Counted from the stretch's first letter, positions 10,100 through 22,140 are shown. The stretch: 64,000 nt of DNA from Lycorma delicatula (GCF_047948215.1 NC_134465.1:18186022-18250021), one strand, 5' to 3'. Program-made: numbers and translations. The notes: generated by a model not told the origin, from the sequence alone.

Positions 10100-10382
10100 G
10101 AGAATCTTACAAGGAAAAGACACGTCGGTTCGAATCAGACTTCATCTTTTTTTTTGTTATTAATTTAATTTAAATATATTGATTTATTAGTAATTATTAA
10201 CCTGCGATTGTAAAAAAATTTACGATAAGTAATAATTCAATAACAACAATAAAAAAAAATTTATTCAAAAATATCAGAAGTTATTAATGAAATAAAATTT
10301 TGTGTACTTTTCATTTTAAAAAAAATGTGTATATAATTTAATAGGCGTACAAAAAAGTCATGTGATGTCCTCATTAGATTTT
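10100..10382 (+). repeat. Dispersed repeat A, 3' half
   Basis: Starts in the GGTTCGAATCAGACTTCAT segment shared with 14995, 28520 and 53130. It runs through the conserved TTTAATTTAAATATATTGAT tract and the AGAAGTTATTAATGAAATAAAA tract to the CGTACAAAAAAGTCATGTGA end signature. Confidence 0.7.
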
Positions 10383-10554
10383 TAAAATAATATTTGTAAT
10401 AAAACCGAATTACAAAACTCACTAGTAATCTTACTTTTAATCATGTAAAATCTGATTTTTATGAAGTATCAAGTCGAAAATTTAGCTTTTTCATGAAAAA
10501 CGTTTATTTCTTATTGATTTTTTTAAGTATATATTTTTTCGAACTCTCTGGACA

Positions 10555-11095
10555 TTGTGAACAAACGTTTTTTTCCTTTCAGGCTTTTATTTTTTGGTAA
10601 CTCTCATCCCATCATTTTTCTTAATATTTCTCTGCGTTCTGCGAATTTCCTGTTGTTTCCTCTTCTGTCTTGGACCGCAGTAAATCTCTATCCAAAATTC
10701 CACCTTCTGTTATTCCGATCTCTTGCAGATCCTTTTCTATATCTAGAAACCAATTGTATTTACTTTAGAGATTATAAAAGAAATTGAAAAAATCTTTCTT
10801 CCCAATCATTCTTCATTTAATAATCTCTTTAATCGATCAAAAAACATTATTTCCCGTTTTTTTTTGTTTTTTTTTTTTAAATGTGTCGATTATGTTTTCA
10901 AATTTTCTATAAATCTCTTCGTTTGATCTTAAGATAATTTTATTATTTTCACACTTCGAGCTTAATATTTTACTTAGAATTTTTCATTCCTTTTTCAAAA
11001 TATTCTCTAATCTTTCTTGATTATTCAACATAAAAGTTTCTTCCGCGTACAAACTTTCAGGTTTGATAACCGTATTGTAATGTCGGAATCATGCA
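10555..11095 (-). pseudogene. Eroded LINE RT C-terminus, family L, copy 1
   Basis: The minus-strand translation has patches such as an EIGITEGGILD block and FAERREILRKMMG, in the layout of the C-terminal tail of the family seen at 17780-18620. No long frame remains. The 76-residue plus frame at 10557-10787 is its shadow. Assignment is by weak similarity only. Confidence 0.4.
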
Positions 11096-11214
11096 TTAGA
11101 AGAATTATATTTTAAAGATTTTTGAAAAGATTTAAAATATCAAAAGATTTTTGATTAGCTGGAAATTAATACCCACTTTATTTGCCCGATTTTCTTTTCT
11201 AAGCACATTTTGTT

Positions 11215-11256
<42 letters not shown>
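11215..11256. repeat. (CA)n(TA)n microsatellite
   Basis: About seven CA units followed by 14 TA units. Confidence 0.9.
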
Positions 11257-11259
<3 letters not shown>

Positions 11260-13440
11260 TAAGAATCAAATAAATGAACTAAGGTTATAAGATAAAAGTA
11301 AAGTAATGAGAGAATGGGAGCAACTAAGGAAGAAAGAAACAACAAAAGCAGTAAGAGTGATTTATAGAACAGAAATAAACCATCAATCATAAAGTCATAA
11401 CATATTACACTTTCAAAAATCGATATAAAACATCCGTCAGAAAAATAAAATGAAAAACTTTTGATTATAGATGAAAAAACGGAAAGAAAAGAGATGAGCA
11501 ATATACAAAGTAAGTGAAAGAGGAAACGTAGCCGCAAGTGGGGAAGGAAAAAAAGGGAATGAATACTGGCAACCGTTTACGAAGGTGGGTTCCCAATTAA
11601 TATATAGCACTGTGCATAAATGTAAACCGTAATTAATAACAGAATATGATCCGTTCAAATATATTTACAAACTTTTTATCTATATTTCACGTGACATAGT
11701 TAACAAATCGGATGTTGGGCGAACTCATCTTGTTTGTATCAGTCAAACGACACTAATATATCTCCAACGTAGAAGTTTTGTACGTGAAATCTTTGAATAA
11801 TTATCAGATATTTTAAATCGAACAATTTATATTTATAAATATCACATATTAAGCTTCTGTTATTAAAAATAATTTGAATTATTTTTTGTTTGTATTTCTT
11901 TTTACGTTTTAAATCGTTCTATTACTTTTAAGTGTATTGTTACTTTTATGAAATACTTAGAATTTATTAATTATTAATTTAAAAAAAAAAAGAAAGTAAT
12001 ATAACTGAATTTTTCACGTAACAAAAGGATCACGGGGTTCGTTAGAACTTCATCGGTAAGAGGCGACGAAGTCAACGAACTACGTTTATAGTTGAACTAA
12101 ACTAAATGAAATGATAAAGGGAAAAAAATTATAAACGTGAATTACTTCAGTTCAATTGGATTAGTAATAAAGAATACTTTCAAAAAATACCTCAAATTTT
12201 GTTAGACAACATTTTTTCCATTTGATGAACCGTGAAACTCGAATGTCATTTTATTCATTGTTTTACGGTGAATTTACGAATCGCGCCGCTAGATAGCAGT
12301 ACTTAATAGTACTAGGTAGCGCACAAAACTTGATATGTGCTTGAAACAATAAAATTTAAAAGAAAATTACTACAGCTTGTTTTTAAAAAAAATGCTGTTA
12401 TCCAAATGAAAGTACTGAAGATGAAACAATTTTTTAATTCCCGTCACTTCTTTAAAAAAAAAGTAAAAGTATTAGTTTTAAAGAGATTATACTACAGAAA
12501 TATATTCGATTGGTAAAATCAAATTTAACGATAAAAATCGAGGGTTACACTTACAAAGTAATAAGTGCAATATTACATCACGGATTTTCGATTCTAAAGG
12601 CCATTATACTAATTTTATTAAAAAAGGAAAAATACGGTATGAAGTGAATGATACGACTATCAACAAAAAAAAATTAGCCGTGAAATTCAATTTGTTTGTT
12701 CTAGAATGGTAATAAATTCTGATAATAAATCCATAAGATAACAACCAGTAATTCATAAAAAAATAATAGAATAATCTAACAAAATACAGTGATATCTAAA
12801 AAAAATTACAATCAAATTGTAAACCGTACGATAAGAGTCTCGCAGATATGATTTCTTCAAAAAACAAAAATTTCTGTAATATAAATATAACTGTTTTTAA
12901 CAAAACGATACTCATATCAAAAAGCGTAGGACACTACATTTCTATTAATTTAGAATTAATTCAATCAATCTGTTATTAATTTAGAATTTTGATTAAAAAA
13001 AATACACGTTAAATACATGCAATAGACAATAGATGTACTATAATAGATGATAAACAATGTTTAAGCGTTCCATATAATAATAAAAAAAAAAAAATATTTG
13101 TTACGAAAATCTTACCGGGCTGATTTCATTTATATCGTATGTAATACATAACACGTTTACAAAAATAATACAATTCTTATGATTGTTCGTTGTTTAATAC
13201 ATGAAATCGGGCCGGTAAGAGTTTTGAACCGAAAGCAATCTTTGCAGATGGCAAAACGTAAATTTATTTATTTTTCGTTAAGTTTTCAACGAGTAACAGC
13301 AAGAAATATTATTGTAATAAAAAATTTTAAATCGATTTATAATTAATTTTATAGAAAGTTTGTTTTTTATTTACAAAATATATTTGTTATTTAAAACAGT
13401 AAAGAACTGGTAAAAATAAACAAAATAAAGTCAGAAAATT
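11260..13440. other. AT-rich DNA, no gene recognised
   Basis: The minus frames at 11259-11537 and 11437-11658 are phenylalanine-, leucine- and serine-rich and overlap each other; I treat them as chance. No repeat boundary was identified. Confidence 0.5.
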
Positions 13441-13459
13441 TACTTTGATCAGACATATT

Positions 13460-13461
<2 letters not shown>

Positions 13462-13545
<84 letters not shown>
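13462..13545. repeat. (CA)n(TA)n(GA)n compound microsatellite
   Basis: CA tract 13462-13500, AT tract 13501-13530, AG tract 13531-13545. The 68-residue minus frame over it is a translation of the repeat. Confidence 0.95.
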
Positions 13546-14137
13546 TACATAATTCAATAATGGATGCAAATAATAAATATAAAGAGTAGCCAATAAAAGA
13601 AAAAAAGAGTTAGAATGGTTTAATCAAACAAATATTAAAAATAAGTTAAATAAAAATTTTCTTCTGTATTATTTTACTTTACTTTCTACTTGAAAGAATA
13701 AAATAAATTCACTCACGTTAAACAAACTGAATAAAATTTGCATAGCACCATTTACTTTTTAAAAATTATATTTGCTTTTTCTTTCCGATTATTTTTTTTT
13801 TCAATATATATAATTTGAACTAAGCTTGTACTTAAATTTTAAGGTAAATCAAATTTTAAAATACAATAATATTATTTCAATTGATAATATAAAAAATTAA
13901 TTCCAAACTACATCCGTTAAATACCGTTACTTTAATATAATTTTAAAACACGCACAAAGAAAATACAATTATATTAAATTTCCATAACTGTTGTTATCGC
14001 ACAAAATCTTCAATAATATTCATTTTACCGAATTAATTTTTTGTTAATTACGCTAGCAAAAAATAAAAACATTATCTGTAACAAAATCTTCTGAGAAAAA
14101 GCTAACAAAACACACACAGATTGGAGGGAGGGACACC

Positions 14138-14185
14138 TCATGGTGACCTTGACCTTGAATTTGAACTTGAACGTAACCTTATTTC
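14138..14185 (-). promoter_or_regulatory. Clustered nuclear-receptor-like half-sites
   Basis: TGACCTTGACCTTGA on the plus strand reads as tandem TCAAGGTCA on the minus strand, the extended monomer site of FTZ-F1/ERR-type receptors. It is followed by two degenerate repeats (TTGAACTTGAACG). No gene is adjacent, so it may be a chance tract or part of a repeat. Confidence 0.25.
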
Positions 14186-14587
14186 AAGTTTAACACGATT
14201 TTTCTCAAATGGAATGACTCCACCGATGAAAAGAACAGAAAATTTTACATCGGGTATGCGGTCACACATATGACCTTGGAACGTTTTTGAAGGTTTGAAA
14301 GTTTAGGTCATTTTTTTGTATCGAGCGTAATTTACGAGAAAATCGTCTGAAGCGATTAAAATGGAACGCCCTACATAAACCTACCACTGACTGACTGTTA
14401 ATCAACGCCCAGTAAAAACTACTGAATATAAATTGATGAAAATTTGTATACAAGTTTATCTTTCGGTGTAAATGCAGGATAAGAAAGGATTTTTTGAAAT
14501 TCCTAGTTTACTGTGTTAAAATGGAATAACAATGAAATTTATTTATTTTTTTTAATTTTTGATAAAATGACGATATCAACTTGATTC

Positions 14588-15172
14588 TTGTTACTTCCTT
14601 GTACGAAGTAAAGGAAGTATTGTGATCGCGAAAAATTTCGGTTTTCAGATTTCAACGAAAATATAATCCCGGAATTCATTTTGACTAGTTTCGACGTGAT
14701 ATCTGTACGTACGTACGTATGTATGTATGTATCTCGCATAAATCAAAAACGATGTTGAAATTTTGGATTTAGGGCTGTTGTAACATATAATTGTGCACCT
14801 TCCCTTTTGGTTGCAATCGGCTGAACAAAAAAAGCAGAAAATCCCCAAAAATTTGGATTTTGGACTTTTACTTAATTGCAGTATAAACTCTGAGAGCTTT
14901 CCAACGATATATCATAAGCGGTAACTATTTTCATCGGTTAAAGAGGTATAGCCAAATAAAATTTTAATCATTCAAATATTTGAATCTTACAAGGGAAGGC
15001 ACATCGGTTCAAATCAGACTTATCTCCTTTTTTTTGAGTTCATTTTTCTAACTTTATTTTAAATTTAAATACACTGATTTATTAATAATTATTAAGCCTT
15101 GATTGTAAAAGACGTTTACAATAAATAATTATTCAATAATAACAATAAAAAAAATATGAAAAAAAAACCAGA
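14588..15172 (+). repeat. Dispersed repeat A, near-complete copy
   Basis: Begins with a short stem-loop (ACTTCCTT 14593-14600 with AAGGAAGT 14611-14618). It continues with the blocks GTGATCGCGAAAAATTTCGG, TTTCAGATTTCAACG, a GTAC/GTAT tandem near 14707-14731, TGTTGAAATTTTGGATTT, an AACATATAATTGTGCACCT block and GAGAGCTTTCCAACGATA. The same order occurs at 52716-53380. The minus frames at 14539-14848 lie within it. No coding capacity seen; family unrecognised. Confidence 0.75.
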
Positions 15173-15439
15173 AATTTCGTAGCAGAAATTTCGAATTAAC
15201 GAGGTTATTCTTTAAATACTAACAATTAAAGTTAACATCGAGAGTTTTACTTTATTTTGTATTTTATTTGTTATATTCGGTATTACACAGGATAAAAGTG
15301 AAAATTCAGTTCAGAGAATGTCTGATAGCTGATATGAAAAGATTATAGCTTGGAAGTAAATGTAGAAATAGCACGAAATTAGTTATAAAAAAAATACAAA
15401 TAATAAAGAGAAAAATACGTAAAAATTAAAACTAAAAAA

Positions 15440-16003
15440 ACGATTAAACTCTTGAAAGTGATAACAACTTTTAAATATTTTATGAAAGAGTGGCAGAAAA
15501 TAGAAAAATTACTTAGAGAAATGTAAGAAGGAAGTACAGAATGCAAAAGATTTTTATCGTAGCGTACAAAGACTAATATGGAAAAAGGAAGAGATAAGGA
15601 AATGTAAAGAAGTTTTATACGGAGGTATAAATTATCCCGACTTTTACATATGGTGCTGAGTTTTTGTTTATAAAACGGATAGAAAAAATAAAAAACCGAC
15701 TAAAAATTCTGGAAATTTAATTATTTTAGAAGTACGATAAAAAAATTATGATAAATTATCTTAAAAAAAAAGCACAGTAAAGAATAATAGAATAGTGTTT
15801 TAAGAATATAGAAGTAAAGACCGTAACAAGTACAGAAAATATTACAAGAACAGAGATGTGAAGAGTAAATGGTTTGTACGTGTTAAGAGAATTATTTTTA
15901 AAAAAACAGAATTGAAAATATATATATATAGGAGTAAACGGGTAAAAAATAATCGGAAGGCCGTGGAAAAGATGACTAGATAAATTCAAGGAGAAGGTTT
16001 AAT
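15440..16003 (+). pseudogene. Eroded LINE RT C-terminus, family L, copy 2
   Basis: Plus-strand patches include a YGAEFLFIKRIEKIK block near 15652 and, near 15950, GRPWKR-LDKFKEKV with one stop, the typical end of this LINE type. A SINE-2 follows directly. The minus frame at 15756-15989 is a shadow. Confidence 0.5.
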
Positions 16004-16010
16004 AACGTTT

Positions 16011-16173
16011 TTTTTCTTATTTTTAACCTCCGGAACTACCGTTAGGTATTGCTTCAGATGATGAGATATGAATGATTTTAGCGTGTGTGAAAATGCCATG
16101 CCTGATCGTGATTCGAACCCGTGATCTCCGGATGTAAGGCCGAGACGCTACCACTCGCGCCACGGAGGCCCGC
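16011..16173 (-). mobile_element. SINE-2 type a, copy 1
   Basis: tRNA-derived SINE on the minus strand. The A box is TGGCGCGAGTGG (near 16160) and the B box GGTTCGAATC (near 16115). The body CATGGCATTTTCACACACG and a tail ending GTTCCGGAGGTTAAAAATAA are shared with three other type-a copies. Flanked by the exact 9-bp duplication ATAACGTTT (16002-16010 and 16174-16182). Confidence 0.88.
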
Positions 16174-16544
16174 ATAACGTTTAAAAGAGAAAACTCTTAC
16201 GGGGGAGGGAAGATGAATATCAGTGATTATTAGCTAAAAACATTACTATTTTACCAAAAAAAAAATTATATATATATACACACCCTTATAAATTACGGTA
16301 AAGATTTTATTCACTTGCATACATAATCATTAACAGAAGCCGAATCTTGAAGGCTAATGCTAGTTGAGATATACTTGAATGCGTGCGTACAATTATTGAA
16401 TAATTGGCTTATTGTTAAAACTACATGAAATAATAATTTAGTTAATTACAACATTCTTCTTTTAAATATGATATAAAAGTAAAAATTTATGATAGTGGTC
16501 TATGAATGAATTTTCAGTATATTTATAAAATAGCTTTACATTTG

Positions 16545-16632
16545 AAAATGCATAACGGGGTTTTGAAGCTATGTATTATTTCTCAACTTTCGCATGCGGT
16601 TATTAATTATATGTGAAATGAAAGAGCAACTC
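16545..16632 (+). repeat. M3 left terminal inverted repeat
   Basis: Pairs with 17553-17640. By eye roughly three quarters of the positions agree. Confidence 0.75.
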
Positions 16633-16914
16633 AAAACAGTTTTAGTTGTGCTAAAACTCAAACTGTTTCCTGTACCTTCCGCTAGAAAGCGCTAATAGCA
16701 AAGATGCCGACATCCCCCCCCCCTCACCTAATATATACAAACATACAAACAGATAGCCTTGTATGTTTTGCAAGTGTAAATCTGTAATTTCTGTTTAACG
16801 GTCGTTCCATTTGAAGTTCTGTTATGAACCTCAGAGTAACAATAACATTCGTAAACGGTAAAAAACAATTTGAAACCGCCGGCTGTATTAATAACAAGAC
16901 TGAATGTTTTTTAT

Positions 16915-17195
16915 GCCGTATTCCAACGGAATTCCGTTAGAGGCAGAGCGGCTTAGGATCGCGTCCCGGTTGCTTGAGTTCCTCTAATAGGAACGGCATA
17001 ACCGGGTTCGAAGGAGGGACCTGGGTGATTAGAGACCTCCCAGGACAGAGTGATGGTCGATTGCAGGTCCAGTCCGCTTACATACGCACGTTACCAAGAT
17101 ATTGCAGAACGTGTTAGCGAGTCCAACACGTTGTCCGTAAATAGGATTCCACCGCCTCATCTGAACAAAAAAATAAAAAAAGTATTTTCTGGAAT
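16915..17195 (+). mobile_element. Probable LINE 3' tail inserted in M3
   Basis: GC-richer than M3, with GGAACGGCATAACCGGG, which resembles GGAACGGCATAGCCGGG in the 3' UTR of LINE-3 (35467-35483). It ends CTGAACAAAAAAATAAAAAAAG. A target duplication was not found. The 68-residue plus frame at 17050-17256 crosses its end and has no known domain. Confidence 0.45.
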
Positions 17196-17552
17196 GAACT
17201 GCGCTACAATTACCGCTCTTTCCTCAACTGCAATACGAACTTTATATATAACGTAATCGGTTGAATGAAATTTTCCCCGACCGCTAGATGACAGGGCTAG
17301 TATGCTTTAACCTCTACGTTCGCCCGATCTGAGCTCGTGCGATTTTTTTCTTTGGGGGTTTATAAAGGATTAAGTGCATGTGCCACTGTTACTAGCTGAC
17401 CTACCCGATTTGGAGACACAGGATTGAAGCAGCTGTCGCATCAGTTACTCCAGGCTTGGTAATTAAAATATAGGATGAACTCTCGTATCGGCTGGATGTG
17501 TGTCGTGTTACGAATGGTGCTCGGATTAAACAATTATAGGAAAACTGTATAT

Positions 17553-17640
17553 GAGTTGCTCCTTCATTTCACGTATAATTTATCAGCGTATGTAAAACCT
17601 AATAAATATTACGTAACTTCAAAACCTCGATATTCATTTT
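17553..17640 (-). repeat. M3 right terminal inverted repeat
   Basis: Inverted partner of 16545-16632. Confidence 0.75.
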
Positions 17641-17779
17641 GAAACACACGGGTATTTTAGGTATATTTGATGAATCTCCCGACACAGATACTGGTTAACG
17701 GAAAATAAAAGTTTACTGTAATATATTTATTATTCTAATCGCTTATTTATTAATTTACGAAGACTTTTTTCTTTGCGGT

Positions 17780-18620
17780 TAGGCCTGGAAGAACCACGCA
17801 GATATCACTTTATCTGGTTTCTTTTCTTTTCTTCCAAAAGTTCTTTAATATTTCAAACTGTTTAGCTCTTCTTTCTGTAGACGTTTTACCTCTGTATTTT
17901 CTTTTCACCTACAAGAACCTTTAATTCAAAAACCTTTGCAGCTTTACAGTTTATCAAAAAGTCTGCTTGTTTAGACCTGACTGGTTTATTCGAATCATGT
18001 GTCCGTACAATTTTAACCTATTTTTCTTGCTATTACTTGCAGGTCTTCAATTTTATCGTACATCTCTTTATTTGATCTCAGTCTGTGGCAATCTTGGTTT
18101 CTTTTTGGATTTAAATCTTTCTTAAAATTCTTCTTTCTCTCTTAACCAGATTTTCTATTCCAGTTTAGATTTATGGGTTCTATGCCGTATAAGATGACCG
18201 GTCTTACAACTGTATTATAACGTTTAATTAACTGTTTATAGTGTTTGCCTTAATTTTTCGTTTATAGAAAGATTCTTTTGACCGATTAATTAATTCACCC
18301 TCAAAGCCTATAAAATGGTTGTAAGTAGAAATTGTTTTACGGTAAATATTTTTTCTGTTAAAGGTTAGTAGTCGTTTTAATTCGTGTTTTTTGGCCTCAA
18401 TCGCTAGCTTATCTGTTCCTTTTCTACCGATTACTTCTCAAAGGTATTTGAAACGGTTTATGATTTGCGATCGTAATTTTGACATATTTTGTTTCTGGCA
18501 TTTGAGAAATTACTTTTGTCTTTGAAAAGGAGAACAAGAGCCTCTTTTATTTGATTGTTTCTCTTAATCAGTTAATTTGGTCGATTGCTTCTTGTTTTTA
18601 TTCTATAAGCACCAATAAAA
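17780..18620 (-). pseudogene. Eroded LINE RT C-terminus, family L, copy 3
   Basis: The longest readable copy of this family. On the minus strand it has RFKYL-EVIGRKGTDK (near 18450), HELKRLLTFNRKNIYRKT, a KLYGHMIRINQSGLNKQ block (near 18010) and a basic tail (KRKYRGKTSTERRAKQFE, near 17890). This order (thumb YLG motif, then the GHI..M.. segment) is that of non-LTR RT C-termini. Many stops and no intact frame. Confidence 0.6.
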
Positions 18621-18629
18621 TTTTTTCAT

Positions 18630-19495
18630 TGTTAAATAATGAAAAAAACTAAAAATAAAATTGTACAGCATTAGTGGACAGAAGAATTCAATTACAATTA
18701 AATATTAATAATAAATTAATATTATAGTCAATATTATACCGCTTAATTTAAATTCATTTGAAATTATTTAATAAACGACTTACACTCTTCATTAACTGAT
18801 ACTTGTACAATGATAATAATTATATCGGTTTAACTCGCAATTACAATTGAATATATCAATTATTTTACGTTAATTAAACCGTTCAGAATTAACATTTCCG
18901 AGTTGCATTTGATTGTGGCGAATGAACAACAAAATAACACAAAGCACGTTACTGTAAAAGCAGATTCGTGAATGAATAATCGATATACGGTACTTCTATA
19001 AATTTACTGACTAATTTGTAGGACCGATTAACTAACCCAGATGCATTTTGGTTTGCTCTGTAAAATTATAGTATAAATTAAACAAAAGAAACTGAAGAAA
19101 AAGATACACACATAAACACTGAACAACCATACTGGGTGTACATAAAGTATAGCAACACTTAAGTAACGTTTCCATCATTGAACACCAAAATAAAGGAAAT
19201 TTAGCAAATAAGCCTATCTCAAAACGATCTATTTATAGGCGATTTTTGTAACCGACCGTGAAAAGAAAAACAATCGTCCTTTTTGGTTAGAGTTGCTAAA
19301 TTTTTTACGCCTAAATTCTTTTTCAAAATACATTTAAAAAAAATATATGTTACAGCCCTAATGGAAGTAGATTCCGTTTAAATAGTTTAGTTATCCCTGT
19401 ATAGAAGCTTTTGCTAAATTTTATTCTTCAATGTTTAACAGGTGAAAAATTATTTACGTGTCGTACATATTTTGTCGTAAATATTCTGGATATAA
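18630..19495. other. AT-rich DNA, no gene seen
   Basis: Simple AT-rich sequence with no open frame of note and no repeat boundary recognised. Confidence 0.5.
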
Positions 19496-19504
19496 TATTA
19501 TTAA

Positions 19505-20058
19505 TATGCGGGTCGTTTAATAATTAAAGGGACAAATAGGTATCGAGACAAAAACAGTTGCTAAAAGAATTACGTTACTATCAGAACAATAATTTGGTAA
19601 CGCTATGATGACTTATCTGCTGTTTGAAAAAAATTGTTTTGTTTATAGCCTCAAAATCTTAATTTATAATAGACAGTCTTCTTGAACTACGCTAATTAAT
19701 TGAACAGCGTGTACTGATCCGTTTTTTGCTTTCTGAAAGTGGAAAACCTGTTAACGTTTAATCTCATATGACCAAACAATACTATACCGACAAAATTGTA
19801 CGAACCGCAGAAACGTTTACAAGAAAGTAGAAAAAATTAAAGACAGTCGAACTTCAATGATCGACGAGCAACGTGCTGGAAGTCCAATTGAAGCTTCAAC
19901 TCTAGCGATTGAAACTCGCATAGAGTGTCTCATCCGAGAACACTGACGGATTAGAATTGAGATTACAGCTGAAAAATTACAAGCGTTGGTCCAGTTCATG
20001 ACAATATCAGCAACAAGCCGAAGTACCGTAAAACAAGCACAAGATGAGTTCTAAGAGA
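19505..20058 (+). mobile_element. Mariner-like transposon M4, 5' part only
   Basis: Starts near a terminal-repeat-like GGGTCGTTTAATAATTAAAG. From about 19700 the plus strand encodes a mariner N-terminus in several frames: EQRVLIRFLLSESGKPVN, then KIKDSRTSMIDEQRAGSP, then AIETRIECLIREH and RIRIEITAEKL. This is the paired helix-turn-helix region of a classical mariner transposase, a type different from M1. The element stops at the SINE that begins at 20063. Frameshifts and stops make it inactive. Confidence 0.72.
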
Positions 20059-20062
20059 GCTA

Positions 20063-20345
20063 CCCACCGGGTCGGTCTAGTGGTGAACGCGTCTTCGCAA
20101 ATCAGCTGATTTGAAAGTCGAGAGTTCCAACGTTCAAATCCTAGTAAAGGCAGTTACTTTTATACGGATTTGAATACTAGATCGTGGATACCCGTGTTCT
20201 TTGATGGTTGGGTTTCAATTAACCACACATCTCTGAAACGGTAGACCTGAGACTGTACAAGACTACACTTCACTTACACTTACACATATCATCCTCTGAA
20301 ATAATACATGACGGTGATTCCCGGAGGCTAAACGAGGAAAAAAGA
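20063..20345 (+). mobile_element. SINE-1, copy abutting M4
   Basis: A box TCGGTCTAGTGGTGAAC (20071-20087), B-box-like GTTCAAATC (near 20130), body with TTACTTTTATACGGATTTGAA, then GGTTTCAATTAACCACACATC, and tail CCGGAGGCTAAACGAGGAAAAAAG. Same family as 4017-4313. It truncates M4 on its left; on its right is a fragment of repeat A, so the true right flank is hidden. Confidence 0.82.
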
Positions 20346-20347
20346 TA

Positions 20348-20427
20348 ACAAAATATTTCCGTTGAAATCTGAAAACCGAAATTTTTCGCGGTCACAATAA
20401 TTGCTTTACTTCGTACGAGGAAGTAAA
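20348..20427 (-). repeat. Dispersed repeat A, 5' end fragment
   Basis: Minus-strand copy of the first 80 bases of repeat A (stem-loop, then GTGACCGCGAAAAATTTCGG). It overlaps the 61-residue minus frame at 20270-20455. Confidence 0.65.
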
Positions 20428-20429
20428 AA

Positions 20430-21170
20430 TTACTTTTAAATCCAAACTCAGACAATCAAAATAAAAAATTCAAAAACAATAATTAATGTAACCCATAATA
20501 AACTAAATAATTGCATCTTCACCTAATATAAATCTAAAAAAAGAAAAGAAAAAAAAAATTTCACTATATTCAACGACAGCGATATACAAGAATTTAACGG
20601 TACAAAAAATCGTGGACTAACATTTAAATTTCAGGTTCCTCTAAAATATATTTAAAAACCTCCAGATGTATTGAATTTCAATTAATAAAATATACAACTG
20701 CAGAAAAATAAACTTGTTTTTGAATATAAAATTTAAAAAACCAACAACAAAAGGGAATTTTTGTTTATTATTTTTATTGAGGATATTGGTATAATTATTA
20801 CGATTTTGATGTCGAAGATTAGGAAAGTTATTTGCAATTAAAAGCTTTAATATAACACATTTCTTAAAAATATTTCCGATTTTATAATTTATTTCAATAT
20901 ATAACGGTTTATAATAGCTCTTTTTTAAAGGAAAATAATTAACATAAACGTATTATTAATATAAAAAGATAAATAAAGATAAAAGTACGATATAATAATG
21001 ACAAACGCCAGACCAAGCGGTAAAATAAATTAGAAATTTATAATAAAGTAATTAAAAATAAACAAGAGAATATTATTTTAAGCGTGTAATAATTTTTTTT
21101 AAAGTAAAATTTACATAAAATACACATCTTTCAATTAAAAAATACTGAATAAATAATAGCTATAATTAAA
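20430..21170. other. AT-rich DNA, no gene seen
   Basis: No repeat boundary or coding signal recognised. Confidence 0.5.
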
Positions 21171-21172
21171 TT

Positions 21173-21620
21173 TTAACTACGATATGAAGTTTTATGAGTC
21201 AGCGGTATTAAAATGAAATCGGACGTACCCAGGTAATACCCTTTTAATGACCGACTATATAACTGTTTTGTTATGATATCATTTAATATCTTGGTAGGTC
21301 TACCGTATACGTCAGCGGTACCGTTTGTAAAGATCGTTACTGAATTGTTTGTAAAAGAAGTCAGCAACAACCCACGCGTATAGCGCGCGGCGTATTGCTG
21401 ATTGCGCGGCATAGGCTGACAGATGGCTTACCACGTTATTAACTATATCCTGAACAACTTTTAACAATGTACTGCATACTATGTAGGTATACGGAGCTTT
21501 ACGAGATGTTTTCGTAAAGGAACGAGTATTTAACCGTTCCACCCGTCCTATCGACCTATCTCTTTCGCACGCAGTGCGCACAGCTGTACGATGTCCGCTA
21601 TACTACTCGTCTGAAAAGAT
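21173..21620 (-). other. GC-richer segment of unknown origin
   Basis: CpG-containing sequence with two overlapping minus frames (79 residues from 21412 and 89 residues from 21581). The longer begins MRTACERDRSIGRVERLNT and contains VVQDIVNNVVSHLSAYAAQ. I recognise no domain, and because the frames overlap only one could be real. A decayed transposon or a lost exon are both possible. Confidence 0.25.
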
Positions 21621-21919
21621 CAATTAAAATTCGAGTCGCCCTCGGATAAGAAATAAAAAAACAAGCTGTAAGTAGTTTCCCTTACAACACCGCAGCTTAA
21701 CAAATAACTATCGAGAGCTTCGAAAATCAATCAATTTCTGAAGGTATAGTCTCCCTTCCTTATTTTGCCTTTACAACCGATCCTTGTTACTTCCTCGCCA
21801 CACTGTTACTATTGATATTTCAAACGACTGTGTTTAATGAATTTAATCTAACTTCAAAATTATTTTTCAGTTTTTTTTATCGATAAATTAAGTCGCTACA
21901 GAAAACCTTGTACATGGGA

Positions 21920-22034
21920 ATACGGATACGATGAAATTTTGGAGCATATGAAAAGCGCCATATCTGACCGGGATTCGAACCCGGAATCCCTGGATGAAAG
22001 GCTTAGAAGCTACCGCACAACTACGGAGATCAAC
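21920..22034 (-). mobile_element. SINE-2 type b, copy 1 (eroded)
   Basis: The head carries a B box GGTTCGAATCCCGGTCAG (minus strand, near 21975) and an eroded A-box region ending at 22034. The tail differs from type a and resembles 44262 and 55762. Confidence 0.6.
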
Positions 22035-22077
22035 CTTTTGATCTCACATTTTTATTTAAAAAAAAAAAAGCTTACAA

Positions 22078-22115
22078 CACAGTTGTAGGACTGACGGGAA
22101 AGTCCTACAATTGTG
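22078..22115. repeat. 15-bp hairpin with one mismatch
   Basis: Arms 22078-22092 and 22101-22115 (CACAGTTGTAGGACT type), loop GACGGGAA. Confidence 0.75.
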
Positions 22116-22140
22116 GGTTGTTTCTGATGTACGGCTTACA

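Larger units (their letters stand above)
16545..17640 (+). mobile_element. Mariner-like transposon M3 with long inverted terminal repeats
   Basis: The 88-bp terminal inverted repeats (16545-16632 and 17553-17640) match at most positions, including GTGAAATGAA(A/G)GAGCAACTC at the inner edge. Inside, on the plus strand, lies a transposase C-terminus (about 17395-17530, mixed frames, with an EAAVASVTPG block and a SYRLDV-type ending). The N-terminus and first catalytic region are gone. A GC-richer segment with A-rich 3' end (16915-17195) looks like an inserted LINE tail. Internally deleted and inactive. Confidence 0.75.
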
